NCBI RefSeq assembly: GCF_041381155.1
Contig: NC_091144.1
Coordinates: 35,937,262-36,001,261 of the forward strand
From: Argopecten irradians
Taxonomy: Eukaryota > Mollusca > Bivalvia > Pectinida > Pectinidae
Reading direction: 5' to 3'
DNA length: 64,000 bases
Shown: positions 35,791-47,350 of the stretch, one piece after another
How positions within the stretch are numbered: the stretch's first letter is position 1
Layout of the letters: every line of letters begins with the position of its first letter
Translations under genes and position numbers: made by a program
Notes under the pieces: generated by a model
What the model saw: the letters and a program-made list of their open reading frames with translations, nothing else
What the model was told of the DNA's origin: nothing
Database searches by the model: none

Positions 35791-36002
35791 GCGCCTTCTT
35801 TATTATCTTATTATTCAAGCTGATATTTAATTACCAAAAAGCAATACTAAGAAAAGTAATGTTATACTCTCTCTTTCACAAAATTTAATAATACATCTTG
35901 GATATAGTGGTGTATTGGTTGATAAGATTAACGTTGAATTAACATGGCATGCAAGGCAATGTATGCATGGTTTAATGGTACAAGAGTTTCACTATATAAG
36001 AA

Positions 36003-36238
36003 TAATGTGACCGGGTGTGTGTGTTGCTTGGTGTCTTCGGCGGCATGCTTCAGTGATATAGCACTATAAAAAAGGCAATAGTTCCACTATACAAGAAGAC
36101 ATAACATGAATTTACCGCAGTCTCCCAAAACACGCACCTCGCACAACATACACGCAACACACCGCATACATGGGAGGCCGTCCTTACATGACCATAGCTG
36201 TTAATAGGACGTTAATTAATCAAACAAACAAACAAACA
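36003..36238 (+). repeat. SINE, 5'-truncated
   Basis: From AATGTGACCGGGTGTG to the (CAAA)n tail. A second, weaker reverse-complement-like trace (GGGAGGCTGTGG) lies at about 36506-36517. Confidence 0.8.
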
Positions 36239-37030
36239 CAGCACGAATATACTATTTTCCAAACACGCATCTCGCACTTCACACAAGCACGGGAATCAGT
36301 CCTTAAAAGCCCAATATCATTCAAGAGCAAAACAAAGTTTTTTTTTAACATTAATTACATAAGAAAATACATCGATAGCCTGACATTCCCATTTAAAAAA
36401 TAAAAGCCATTTTGGAAAGGTAGAGAGCCTTTAAATGACCTGGCTGTTAATAGGACGTAAAGTAATAAACAAACCAAAGTTTTTAGTGTGTTTATATCTA
36501 TGTTTTGGGAGGCTGTGGTACATGTATATTCGTTTTGAGTCTCACTGTAATAGTGAACACTTGCCTTTTTATAGCTACCATACTGTGATACTGAACGAAG
36601 TGATAATTACATTGTGTCAGTAACTAGATAACGATAAACCGGTTCATTTCATCAGACTAAACTATTTTTTTTCTGTAATTGCACGGATAGGCTATTGCAG
36701 ATTATCTATTTTAAGGCTACTGGTCTGATGCTCTACGAATTGCAAAAAACATTTGCTTGTTTGTTAAAGTTTAACTTAATTTTAAAAGACAACGAAGCTT
36801 TTAATTTTAAAACATATTAGGGTAAAAGTTAGTAATTCGAGTAATATTGTAATACAAATTTATAACGTATTGATAAATAATCATACAAAAGAAAGCATTT
36901 TGAAAAAAGCCAGTTGAAATATGAACATATTTGTATCGATGAAGTAAAAGATGTTTAAGTATTTCACAATAAATTGATAAATAAATAAACCAGTTAACCA
37001 TAGCATCGAAAAAGACACAATATTAAAATT
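36239..37030. other. No supported gene
   Basis: AT-rich spacer; only repeat traces are seen. Confidence 0.4.
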
Positions 37031-37036
37031 GCTTAC

Positions 37037-37295
37037 CACTTTTTACATGAAATAATTCCTACTATAAATCGAGCTGCCATCTGCAGTAGAGTATCCATCT
37101 GCATACAAACATTGAAGTAACAGTAGGTGGCGATTTCGCACTTAATAAGTTCATCATGTAGCTCCTTACTGATAGTTGTTTTTGTCAATTGCCGAAGATA
37201 TATATGTATATCCTCTGTGTCCTCAAGAGTCACTTCGAGACGATATTGTATACTGTACTCAATCCCGTGTCGCGAGAAATTGTGCACTGCAGTCA
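37037..37295 (-). CDS. Exon-like ORF, unrecognised
   Basis: A frame open for 86 codons on minus starts at a possible acceptor (GTCGACAG, phase 1) and runs to a strong donor (AAAGTG then GTAAGC) where the stop is formed only by intron bases. It reads, in part, RHGIEYSIQYRLEVTLEDTE, then LRQLTK, ELHDELIKCE and MDTLLQMAARF, so it is charged and probably helical with three cysteines. No partner exons or domain were found. It could be one internal exon of an unknown gene or chance. The phase-1 entry resembles exon 2 of the secreted helical genes, but no signal peptide is visible. Confidence 0.35.
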
Positions 37296-37299
37296 CTGT

Positions 37300-38100
37300 C
37301 GACTTGTCAGTATATTCGTATGGTTATATACACACATACAACACACACAGGGAAACTGGAAGGTAGGAAAAGGCTGTCGCTGATCATATACAGTTGTGAA
37401 AATCAATTAATTGAACCGCGAAATATTGCTGGTAATTTGTCATCTTGAATTAATATTGGTACTTCATATCTGTTGTAGCTATAAATGTTATCAGCAATGG
37501 AGCAACTACACATGGGAAAATCACCGTTGTTCACCTGTACGCTTCTCTGAAATTATTGTTAAATTTTCTTTTCTGTTAAATTCTCCCGTGACATGAATGT
37601 AACAGAATACCAAAGACTTGCTTGCATATCCCTAGCTGACATGATGCTTTTTACGAAAAGAAAGTGAAAACGATGCTTAATTTTTTTTGTTAGGACAATT
37701 ATAATGGGTAAGATGACAAAGCTTTGTGCATGTAATACAAGCGTGATGGCGTTTGATTAGATATGTTATCTTTGTGGATAGAACAGCTACATGGTACGAA
37801 GTGGCTCTCAGTCCTAGAGATCCGTATTGACACACACTGATTAAACTAGATACTGAACTTTATAATTACCTTTAATAGTTATGTAGTATATACTCGATGT
37901 CTATATAAAGCAATGCATTGATGATAATAAAATAAATATTTACCGTTTATATACTTCCGGTTAGACATTTCAAAGGAAATGCTACACTAATACAATATAC
38001 ACAGGCAACACAAATACATCATTGACACACATATATGTCAGTGGAAATCTTATTTCAATGTTTAAGGTCGACAAAAATCGCTCATGAAATATTTCACATT
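37300..38100. other. No recognisable feature
   Basis: AT-rich spacer. Confidence 0.4.
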
Positions 38101-38107
38101 TTCGTTT

Positions 38108-38262
38108 TTGTTCGTTTGATAAATAAACGTCCAATTAACAACCAGGTTCATGCAAGTTGGCCTCCCATGTACGCAGGGTGTTGCGTATATGAAGAGACTG
38201 TGGTATATTAGTGTTGTGTCTTCTTGTATAGTGTGGAATTTTTGCCTTTTTTATAGTGCTAT
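38108..38262 (-). repeat. SINE 3' portion, reverse orientation
   Basis: GTTTGATAAATAAACGTCC, then TTGGCCTCCCATGTACGCAG and GTGTCTTCTTGTATAGTG. Truncated. Confidence 0.7.
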
Positions 38263-38383
38263 ATTATATTACAATATATAAATCAATATGTTTAAACATA
38301 CATTTTATAAATATTCACCTATGAGGATCTTTTAATTGTTTCTAGTTCTAATAACATACATATACAAAAGTATAAAAAATGTG

Positions 38384-38420
38384 CCCCGACCAGGAATAGA
38401 ACCTGGGTCCCCGGTGTGAA
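38384..38420 (-). repeat. tRNA T-arm-like remnant
   Basis: On the minus strand CCAGG TTCTATT CCTGG forms a perfect 5-bp stem with a 7-base loop (38390-38406), followed by TCGGGGC as a possible acceptor strand. The 5' half does not fold as a tRNA, so a tRNA pseudogene or SINE head remnant is likelier than a working tRNA. Confidence 0.4.
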
Positions 38421-38447
38421 CAACTACGACTATTTTTTTAACATTTA

Positions 38448-38808
38448 AAGATGCTCCACCGCTGACAAACGGTATTTTTTCACTATCAAAACCAGGAGCA
38501 GACGATTTAGTATTTTTCTTCAGTTACAAAAGTTACTTACTTTACACCATTACCACCATTGAAAAGTTTGAGCTTCTGATTTTACTTATAGTTAAAAATA
38601 TGAAAATTAATTTATTGCATCTCGAAAAAAATCCGTGTCACTATATCTTATATGGAAGGAAGTACTGATTGCGCATGCACCAAAGGCGAAATAAATTATT
38701 TTATATTTTTTTGTGTTAATTAGACATATATATTCATGATCAATCACCAATTATTGTTCAACTGATGAATATCATTTATGCTTTGTCGGCGGTGGAGCAT
38801 CTTTAACA
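38448..38808 (+). mobile_element. GATGCTCCACC inverted-repeat element, well preserved
   Basis: Left end AAAGATGCTCCACCGCTGAC, right end GTCGGCGGTGGAGCATCTTT, inverted over ~22 bp. The 361-bp interior has no ORF. Internal landmarks: AGGAGCAGACGATTTAGTA, ACCATTACCACCATTGAAAA and GATTGCGCATGCACCAAAGG. This is the reference copy for the family. Confidence 0.85.
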
Positions 38809-38809
38809 A

Positions 38810-39173
38810 AATATTATTTTAATGTCCCTGACATATGGCCGCAGGGGTCGGGGAAACTTTTGGGTCCTCACATTGCAACGGAATGGTTGTGAAAATCTGT
38901 ATTACAATAATATTTATTTGTTTAAGGTAGATCATCCCTTCCAGTTTCCTCTCAGGGATTTCGGTCATTTTTTGATATTTTGATTTTAGGTATACCCTGG
39001 TCATAAAAAACCACATAAAAATAATATATCACCGGGTTATTTTTTTCCAGGGTTGCTTAGAGATATGTATTAACGACTTAATATTCTGGATTTTAAGGAT
39101 CTTTAAATAATATTTCTTCCTTGTAACAACACTTAACATGTAAATCCAGTAAAAAATACGAAAAATAGAGGCC
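38810..39173. other. No recognisable feature
   Basis: AT-rich; a 65-codon ORF (38819-39016, minus) has no domain. Confidence 0.4.
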
Positions 39174-40022
39174 TAACCTCCAAATAATTGCAACAGAATT
39201 TGTTTTCTGCTTTTTGGGTTGGAGGATCTTAGTATTTTACCATGAAAAAGTCGCCAAAAATCATATGTTCGGAAAGTCGTTTTTTTCAACACCCGAAAAA
39301 TAAGAAAATATAAAGAAATTACACTTTTGATCACTTTTAAAGTACAATGTCTGCTATTTTTGCAACACTTGAAATATGAAATCTGGTATATAGTAAGACA
39401 AACTTTAGGTTAGTACAAATAAGTTGAAATGATACAATAATTTCAGTCAATCCAAGAAATGAAGAAAGATGAAAACGTCTCAAAAATAGAATTTAGCTAG
39501 CATTACCGTTTTTGTTCTTTCTAGATGCAAACATTTATAAAATCTTACCCTGAACTATATCAGTTTATGTTTTATGCCTTAAAGAATTACATTTTCTTTT
39601 GATATTAATGCATGATCGATAATACATTAGCTAGAAAAAACCTAAATATTAACTTGTCAAGTTGACTGATCGTGCCAATGTGAATTGTTTTTATACTTAG
39701 ATTTTTGGCAAACCACCCATTTTGGTAGTTAATATTTCATATTTATATATCAACTTATGTTTTTGGCAGTCTGTGCTGTCCTTATAACGTTTTTGCCATA
39801 CATTAATTTTCTAGTATCTCATGATAACCATGTAAGTTGATATTTGGCTTCAATGTTGGCAAATTATGTAAATATCCCTATTTTTTCAGATTTTTGGGGG
39901 GTCAAGAAATACACTTTCCCAACTTTTTATTTGTGGCGACTTTTTTTCTTGTATAAAACAAAGTCAGATCTGTATGAAAAACAAAGAAAAAATTCTGTTG
40001 CAATTATTTTGGGGTAACACGT
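39174..40022. mobile_element. Foldback-type element, ~850 bp
   Basis: The left arm CTAACCTCCAAATAATTGCA, continuing ACAGAATTTGTTTTCTG, is inverted at the right as GTTGCAATTATTTTGGGGTAAC. Inner arms (AAGTCGCCA... and TGGCGACTTT) are also inverted. No transposase. It lies just downstream of the C48 protease gene. Confidence 0.55.
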
Positions 40023-40400
40023 TATCTTTCCTGGACTATTTGGGGGGAGGGGTGTTCAAATCACCATGGCTATGATTTTCAAATTGATTTGGCCTATTCA
40101 TACAACTGATTACAATAAGGTGCAATAGAAATTTTGTGATTATTTGATTTCAATAGTTAGAAGTTTGTTGGAGGAAAAGGAGGAGTGTATGTGTATGAAA
40201 ATACCACAGCCATGGTAAAATAAACCCTTATCAAAGTTGCCATAGACATATGTAAAAAAACACCACATGAGACAAACTGTAACAGCAATATTTATTATAA
40301 AGTGAAAGTCTCTGCAACAATTAAGGTAGGACTGAATGTAACAACAACAAATATCATGTCCATTTGATAAATAAATTAAGTGTCAATAATAACAATCGCT

Positions 40401-40406
40401 TTTATT
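40401..40406 (-). terminator. Candidate polyadenylation signal of the C48 gene
   Basis: AATAAA on minus, about 220 bases past the stop at 40625-40627. Confidence 0.4.
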
Positions 40407-40624
40407 TATCTAATAATTCGTGAATAAAGTTTAACACACTTATCAAGACTGATAAACTTGCCAAATTACATTTTAGTATAGATAATAGCATAGTTCTTGA
40501 TGAATTAACATTGTCTGCGTGAATAGCCATATTGGTAGGTTATATTACACACACAAGATACATGTGTGGATGTCGGCCCCATCACAAACACCAAGACATG
40601 CCTTGTGGCACATTCGGTTGCACC

Positions 40625-43607
40625 TTAAACATTGAAACATTTTCTATCTCCTGTGTTGTGACAAAACAGTAGGTCCCAGTTGTTTTTAAGTGGTTTGGCG
40701 AACTTAAGAAGTTGTCTAATGATATGTTTTCGGTACGCTACCACATGGCATTGCCTCATGATGCTTGCTGGTTTACCTAGTGATACGGCTTCAGCATTCT
40801 GAAACAGGATTGAATAAATGTAGTTTCAAATTACGTTTTTCTATGGTCTTGAAATTAAATGTATAGAATAATTACAGATAAATTTTGAAAAAAAAAAATA
40901 AAAAATTAAAAAACATAATAGTCAGGATTTGCCCATGCATAAATGTTTAGTCTCATTTAAAACAGGGATGCCTTGTCACTTTCAACATTTTTGTGGAATT
41001 TATCTATATGCATTTATATTGATATAAATAATTTATAATAATTATATACATTTATGAAGTATTTCCTTGGCACATGAAATACTTAAATGTTGCACATTAG
41101 ATTCAAAGCTAACCATCAGTAGGAATACACCACAGGAGCTGCTGTCGTCTTGCTGACTCATTGCTTCCAAACCTCCATGCTGTTGGGGGCTCATTCAAGA
41201 TTCCTTCTCTGGTCTCCATGAATTTTCTATGCAAATAATACTGTACATGGAGTAATAATAATGTTTAATCTTATGCACTTCCACAGTATGGTTTTCATAA
41301 AAAAAGAATCACATGAACCATAAACTTGCTAATATGCCTTGGATTGAGACCACTCTGAAGTAATAATTTTAGTGTGTTGTTTTTAGACATGTGTTTAAGC
41401 GATTGATCAAAAGCTGTTGTGGTACCTTTTTTAATACCGATATCATGCATATAACATACGATTTTTGATCAGAAAGTGGCACAGATGAAGGAGAAACATT
41501 ATCTTTTTCAGGATATGAGATTCAAATTGAAATAAGTTAAATGGATGCAAACATAACAAAACATTGTGCCTGTAAATTGATTCTCTAAATATATTTTTGC
41601 TTAAATTGCATATCCATTGACGTTTTTAAATAATAAGTAATTGAAGGTAAAAACATTGTTCTGATGTGTTGTAAGCTTACCTCCAATGACCAACAAATCT
41701 TTTGGCTGTGGAGTTGTTCGGAAGTGAGTCGAACACACTGACAATTCCTGTTTTCATGTCAGCAACAAGCAAACGCCAGTGGTGCTGATGGCATATTGGC
41801 ACAAGCACATGGTCATATTGATGGAGTGGGATCTGCAATAGTTAAAAATTCACTTTAAATGCAAGTAAGGATGCTTTTGTTTAATTTTGGCCTAAATAGG
41901 TTTTGAGAAGGCTATATATAACCAGTAATTATTTTCTGAAAAGATGTTCTGTGCATCTGAGGAGTTCTTTTTAATGAAGTGATATACTAATTTTGAGCAT
42001 TATATAAAATAAGTTCCAAAACTCTTGGTTTGATTGGAAAGAATGACCTAAAAGTCGGGTATTATATTGTTGTTGACTATCTTTCATGGAAATATGTAGT
42101 TAAGATTTGACAGGCGTAAGATCAGATAAGCTTCAAGTACATTATATCATCTTTCATTCATATATAACAAAACACCTTTTTTCAGAATCAACATTGGATG
42201 ATTAATTACCTTTGGATAAATCCATTTGAAATTTCCAGCTTCCCAGTGAACCGCAATGAAACTTGGGAGAACATAGTTTGCACTGCTATCTAACAGACCC
42301 AAGTAGGCATGGATTACCTATCAAGCAGAAGATACAAAATTACAAACAATATATCCACAAAATTATCAAGTAAAAAGTGTAATGTGTAGAATAAAATGCA
42401 ATATGTCTGATAACTGGATATCCTATGTGAAAAATAACCTGAATTAGTACAGTACTAATAATGAATATATCAATTTTTCGATCTAGTGGTCTTATTTTAA
42501 TGCATACCAACCTAAAATAAAATTTGACTTGTAATTCCATTCTTCTTCAATATTCCATGATACACTCCCAATACAAATACAATACTTTAGACTTAGTATT
42601 AGAGCATATCGTAGGGCAGCGTAGGAGTGGAATAACAAGTCTAATTTTAATTAGATTGTATGCATATAGATATGTTTTTGCAATTATTCGATTAAATTTA
42701 TGTTTGAAAACATTAAAAAATATGCAGAAATTAATATCTTACAAATATAAAGTGGTTAACTTCTCATTTCACTTGCATGGAGTCTTAATATTTTATCGTT
42801 AAAGATACAATAATGTTGTCCATTTCAGACAACATTTATCTGATTTGGTAATTATTTAATCTACTGCTCATTCGACAGAATTATTATTTTCAAACTGAAA
42901 CTGATGGAAACTTTTTTTCAGGAATTTTTAACATTTTGAATAAAAAGTAACCAAGTCGTTTATCCACTTCCCTGGCAGTAGTGTCCGCATATCAGAGGGG
43001 TCTAAAGTGACGCTCCCGACTGAAAACTTCTGTTTGGGTATCTGGAATCCATGAAAAGACTTCAGTGTTCCTTTTGAAATGGAATGTCACTCAATGTATC
43101 AAACACTGTTGAAAGTTCCATACCATCTCTCACAATGGCCATTAACACAGCAGATGCCAGCATCACAGTTGTTGGTGGATGAGTAAGTGGTATGGAATTT
43201 CCATGGTCAATAAACCATTGCAAAAGCTTGTCACCACATTCTTTAAGTAAAGAGGGAAACATTTGTTGATACTTGAAGTAGAAAGATAAGGATGCTGATT
43301 CCTGTGCTGCATACATCATCTTTTTGGGACTTTGTGGTAGTGGCATTCTCAAATTGTCACAATATATCAATATTTCTTGAATTGGTCCACTGGACAAGAA
43401 ATTGTCAATAGTATTGTTTGATGGTACATGTGACTCCTTTGTTGGTCTTTTCTTGGCCGCTGAAGGAGATCTTGACACTGAGGTGGTCTTTGTCTTCCTG
43501 GCCGTTGAAGGAGCTCTTGGCACCGAGGTGGTCTTTGTCTGGCTGGTCGCTAAAGGAGATCTTGACACTGAGGTAGTCTTTGTCTGGCTGGTCGCTGAAG
43601 GAATTTA
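40625..43607 (-). pseudogene. Ulp1/SENP-like cysteine protease gene (peptidase family C48), frame broken
   Basis: Blocks in order on minus: a Ser/Thr/Lys-rich N-terminal exon (43607-43062) with three 15-residue repeats; the start of the protease domain ending LLPGKWINDL (to 42952, donor GTTACT); exon 42317-42210 (VIHAYLGLL...FIAVHWE); exon 41832-41681 with DHVLVPI, catalytic His in HQHHW and Asp in VADM; an exon ending 41114 with the oxyanion Gln and catalytic Cys in SQQDDSSSCGVFLLM; and the last exon 40798-40625 (NAEAVSLG...). The splice sites around the 42317-42210, 41832-41681 and last exons fit phase and sequence. The full catalytic set is present, so the family is firm: it would cleave SUMO-like conjugates. 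The frame changes before the protease domain and again just before the catalytic Cys, so the copy is probably dead unless these are assembly errors. A cysteine-rich PHD-like stretch follows the stop in another frame. Confidence 0.75.
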
Positions 43608-43846
43608 CTTCATGCACGGATCTTCAAAATTATCTATATTTACCGATTAGCACACAGTTCACACATTTAGATTGGTACACGTCAAGTAAACACTCGGAAA
43701 GCTGACAGACGAAATATTTGCTGATATCCGAAGCGAGATATAATAGGTGGGTACGGAGAAATAAACTATGTTTGTCGGGATCCGGAAAGCGACGTTACAA
43801 ACGTATGACGTTACAGAAGGGACGGTCTACGTTATTTTTTAGTTGT

Positions 43847-44035
43847 TTGATTAATTAATGTCCTATTAACAGCCAGGGTCATGTAAGGACGGCCTCCCAT
43901 GTAGACTTACGTTAATTAATGAACGTCCTATTTGCAGTAAGGTCATGCAAGGACAGCCTCCCACTGGCTCCCAGGTGTTTTAATCAAATTGGAAAATCAT
44001 TTAAGTACTTGTTAAGCATGCTGCCGAAGACAACA
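43847..44035 (-). repeat. Reverse SINE 3' ends, two in tandem
   Basis: TTGTTTGATTAATTAATGTCC with AAGGACGGCCTCCCATGTAG, then a second TTAATTAATGAACGTCC with AAGGACAGCCTCCCAC, and a later GCATGCTGCCGAAGAC block. Two truncated copies, or one with a duplication. Confidence 0.65.
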
Positions 44036-44518
44036 ACCAACAACCCAATCCAATCGCGTTATTGGCGAACCAACAAACCCCTCCGTGTTAAAATGCACCA
44101 AGGAACGTGTAAGGACCTACGGATAGTCAGACGTGAAGCAAGAATGATAATAAAGTCGAGTAAGTGTACTATCTCAACGGAAACAGCATTCAGAAACACA
44201 TCCATGGGAGTAACCATAGGCTTAAAATTAAAATTTGATGCTTTTCCTTTGCGAAAGATTAAGAAGTACGCAGTTTAAACGGGTGGTGTCATTCCAGTGC
44301 TCGTGTAACAGTTTCTACGAAATTAAGTGGTAGCTTAGATACTTTACGGATATTTCATCCCTTGTGATTCCGGATATTTATCTCTGCCGACTAAGTCAAT
44401 GACGCACGCTTTGCCAGCTGAGTGACAAAGCTAAACTGTATTCACTTTGTACAAGCAACACCGACCCCGCTCCTATGTGTATATATTTGTACTACATCCA
44501 AACAACCTATTGGCAAAA

Positions 44519-44697
44519 TCAGTTCCACTATACAAGAAGACATAACATGAATTTACCGCAATCTCCCAAAACACGCACCTCGCACAACATACACGCAACA
44601 CACCGCATACATGGGAGGCCGTCCTTACATGACCATAGCTGTTAATAGGACGTTAATTAATCAAACAAACAAACAAACAAACAAACAAACAAACAAG
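44519..44697 (+). repeat. SINE 3' fragment with long (CAAA)n tail
   Basis: From AGTTCCACTATACAAGAAG to a tail of about nine CAAA units, immediately followed by an oppositely oriented copy. Confidence 0.8.
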
Positions 44698-44702
44698 GTA
44701 TC

Positions 44703-45395
44703 TTTGTTTGATTAATTAACGTCCTATTAACAGTCAGGGTCACGTAAGGATGGTATCTCATGTATGCTGTGCGTAGCGTGTATGTAGTGCACAGTTCGTG
44801 TTTTTGGAGAAGGCGGTATATTCGTGTTGTGTCGTCGTTTATAAAGTGAAACTCTTACCCTTTTTATAGTGCTATATCACTGAAGCATGCTGCGCTAAAG
44901 ACACCAAGCAACACATCCGATCTGGTCACATTATACTGACAACGGACGAACCAATCGTTCTATTCCCTGTATGCTGAGCGTTAAGCAGGAACAGAAACTA
45001 CCACCTTTAATTAAATCTGGTGTGTCTCGGTTAGGGGGCAATAGTTCCACTATACAAGAAGCCACAACACGAACATACCGCAGTCTCCCAGTACACTCAC
45101 CTCGCACAACATACACGCAACACACCGCATACATGGGAGGCCGTCCTTACATGACCATAGCTGTTAATAGGACGTTAATAAATCAAACAAACAAAGACAG
45201 AACTTAGAGCCTACCTCTCATGAGCGAGCACTCCAAAGAAAAGGCCAAAAGTCAAGGGAGACGTTAGGAAGGTGTCAAATGAGTCGTTAGAAAAGATACT
45301 TAGGAAGAATGGAAAAGATAAGATACTAAATTTAGTCGACTTTTACGATCATGCAATGGGGGCATCAGTTAAAATTCAAATGCTCCTTTTACATA
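44703..45395 (-). repeat. SINE, reverse orientation, interrupted by a second SINE
   Basis: The outer copy runs from GTTTGATTAATTAACGTCC at 44705 to the antisense head GTCGACTTTTACGATCATGC near 45355. A + orientation 3' fragment (AATAGTTCCACTATAC ... CAAACAAACAAAG, about 45039-45198) is inserted within it. Confidence 0.75.
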
Positions 45396-45403
45396 TACAT
45401 TAA

Positions 45404-45465
45404 TAAGTTTGTTTGTTTGTTTGATTATTGTAACGTCCTTTTAACAGCCAAGGTCATGTAATAAT
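45404..45465 (-). repeat. SINE 3' tip, reverse orientation
   Basis: GTTTGTTTGTTTGATTATTG, AACGTCCTTTTAACAGCC, GGTCATGTAA; heavily truncated. Confidence 0.7.
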
Positions 45466-45566
45466 AAGGTATGGGCAATAACAGGTCCAACATGAGGACT
45501 ATATGCACAAACAGATTTTATCATGGTGTTCATATCATGTTGAATAGTGTTTACTTAGAAGCATCC

Positions 45567-45859
45567 TCGATACTCCTGGGGTTCCAATCACTAACGATCT
45601 CTTCACCCCTGGACTATCTCATAGTTAAACTAGAGGCAACAGAACAGAAAAAGTAGTCTAGTCCTTTGATGCATATAAAAAGAGCCGAATAACGGTATAC
45701 CAAGGTTGACCGTGTGGCTTTGAAGTTGAGTGTCACTCTCTCTGTAGTCTTCAAAAGAAATATTTGCTAGCTGTTCAGATTATTGTCTAATATGCCTTAA
45801 GTTTTACTTTGAGCTATCCCAGGGGTGCAGAGTAAGTGATAAGAACCCATGGAGTATCG
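45567..45859. mobile_element. MITE-like element with TCGATACTCC ends, second copy
   Basis: Same ends as 3497-3799: TCGATACTCCTGGGGTTCC at the left and the inverse GGGTTC...GGAGTATCGG at the right, with the CACCCCTGG inner block. The interior differs from the first copy except near the ends. Confidence 0.75.
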
Positions 45860-45945
45860 GCGATGACTAAGAACGTGGTTGGTTCGTAAAGAATTGTTAA
45901 GACTAAGATGGTGTTGTAAAATCAACCAACGCCCCCGATTTTTTT

Positions 45946-47243
45946 TCAAGATGCTCCACCGCCGACAAATAGTATTTTTTCACTATCAAAAACAAGAGCA
46001 GACGATTTAGTATTTTTCTTCAGTTACAAAAATTACTTACTGTACACCATTACCACCATTGAAAAGTTTGAGCTTCTTATTCTACGTCAAGTTAAAAATA
46101 TGAAAAATAATTATTTGCATCCCGAAAAAATTTCGACGCACTATATCCTATATGGAATGAAGTACTGATTGCACATGCACCAAAGGCGAAATGAAAATAT
46201 ATATATTACTTTTGTGTTAATTAGACATACATACATCCGATTGAACACCAATTACTGTTCAAACTAGAACACTGACACGTCAGAAAGGGCCCCGCTATGT
46301 GTCTGACGTGCTTAAGTGAAAAAGTAGTATTTTGACAACGAATTCTTCCGTGTTAGCTATATGTTGCTAATAAATAATTAATGTCAACATTAATTGGGAA
46401 ACCGATGATGGTACATTATTATAATTCTTTGGAAAAAGTCTTCCAAGTATTTAACTTGAATCCTGATTCCAAGCTAACATTACATTAAGAGCATACAATT
46501 AACTCAAATGCCCCTTTGAAACAAGGTAAACCTCATAGTTTGCTGAAGAAACACATAACAAATGTGAAAGGAAGGGAATAAAGGTCTTGCTCAAATATTT
46601 TAATCATGTAAAAGTTTTTTATCCATAAGAGTTGTATCTGCAAATAAACTCTGTGGAATGGTATATCTAATCATATCATGTAGCCATTTTGATTCAAATC
46701 ATATTGACTTTAATTAATATATTAAGCAATGAATAATTTTATTTATTATGTCATAACAAATTGTTAATAAGTCCAAAAATGGAAAATGTCAACTTTTGAT
46801 GCAGTGACCCCATGATCTTACCTTTGGTCAGTCAAACCTTTGGTGAGTTGACTTCTTGTTTAATTCTGAACAACTCTGCTTCATTATAAATGTTGTAGCA
46901 AAATGTTCATGAGAAAATAATTTTTTTTAAATTTGACCTTGACCTTTGACTTAGTAACCTTGGCCCATGACCTTACCTTTGGACAGTCAACTCCTTGTTT
47001 AATTCTGAACAACTTTGCATCATAATGTTATAACAAAATGTTTATCAGTTAAGAGCAACAACATTGTGATTTTTTTAAATGTTAAAATCCAAGATGGCCG
47101 ATTTTTTAATTTAATTTCAGCCTGAAAAATTACCAAGCAGATCTAGGATGGATGGGGAATCATCATGTAAAATATGGGGAAAATACTCCACTCCCTTCCA
47201 TCATTAATGTGCAAAAGAAAAAAAACGGACAGACGGACGGACG

Positions 47244-47278
<35 letters not shown>

Positions 47279-47350
47279 GGACGGACGGACGGATTACTGT
47301 TCAAATAATGAATATCATTTATGCTCTGTCGGCGTTGGAGCATCTTTAAA
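45946..47350 (+). mobile_element. GATGCTCCACC inverted-repeat element split by a ~1-kb insertion
   Basis: The left part 45948-46265 and the right part 47293-47350 together match the 361-bp reference copy. The break carries a repeated ATTACTGTTCAAA on both sides (46253-46265 and 47293-47305), so the middle is a later insertion. Confidence 0.75.
46266..47292 (+). mobile_element. Inserted element with tandem cores and a PuACGG/ACAG microsatellite
   Basis: Starts with a hairpin-capable stretch (CACGTCAGA ... TCTGACGTG), holds two imperfect ~165-bp repeats (ACCTTTGG(T/A)CAGTCAA ... TTGTTTAATTCTGAACAACT) at about 46815-47060, and ends in a (GACG)n/(GACA)n tract at 47227-47292. Repeats plus a terminal tetranucleotide tract resemble the pearl-type plan, but the 13-bp flanking duplication is not a Helitron trait. 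Class uncertain. Confidence 0.5.

Noticed and set aside
40625-43607. Polinton origin of the C48 protease
   Set aside because: The gene has several spliceosomal introns and a SENP/Ulp1-type domain, and no Polinton polymerase, integrase or capsid gene is nearby.
43919-44278. 119-codon plus ORF
   Set aside because: Starts at GTG/ATG inside SINE sequence, no domain, no splice context.
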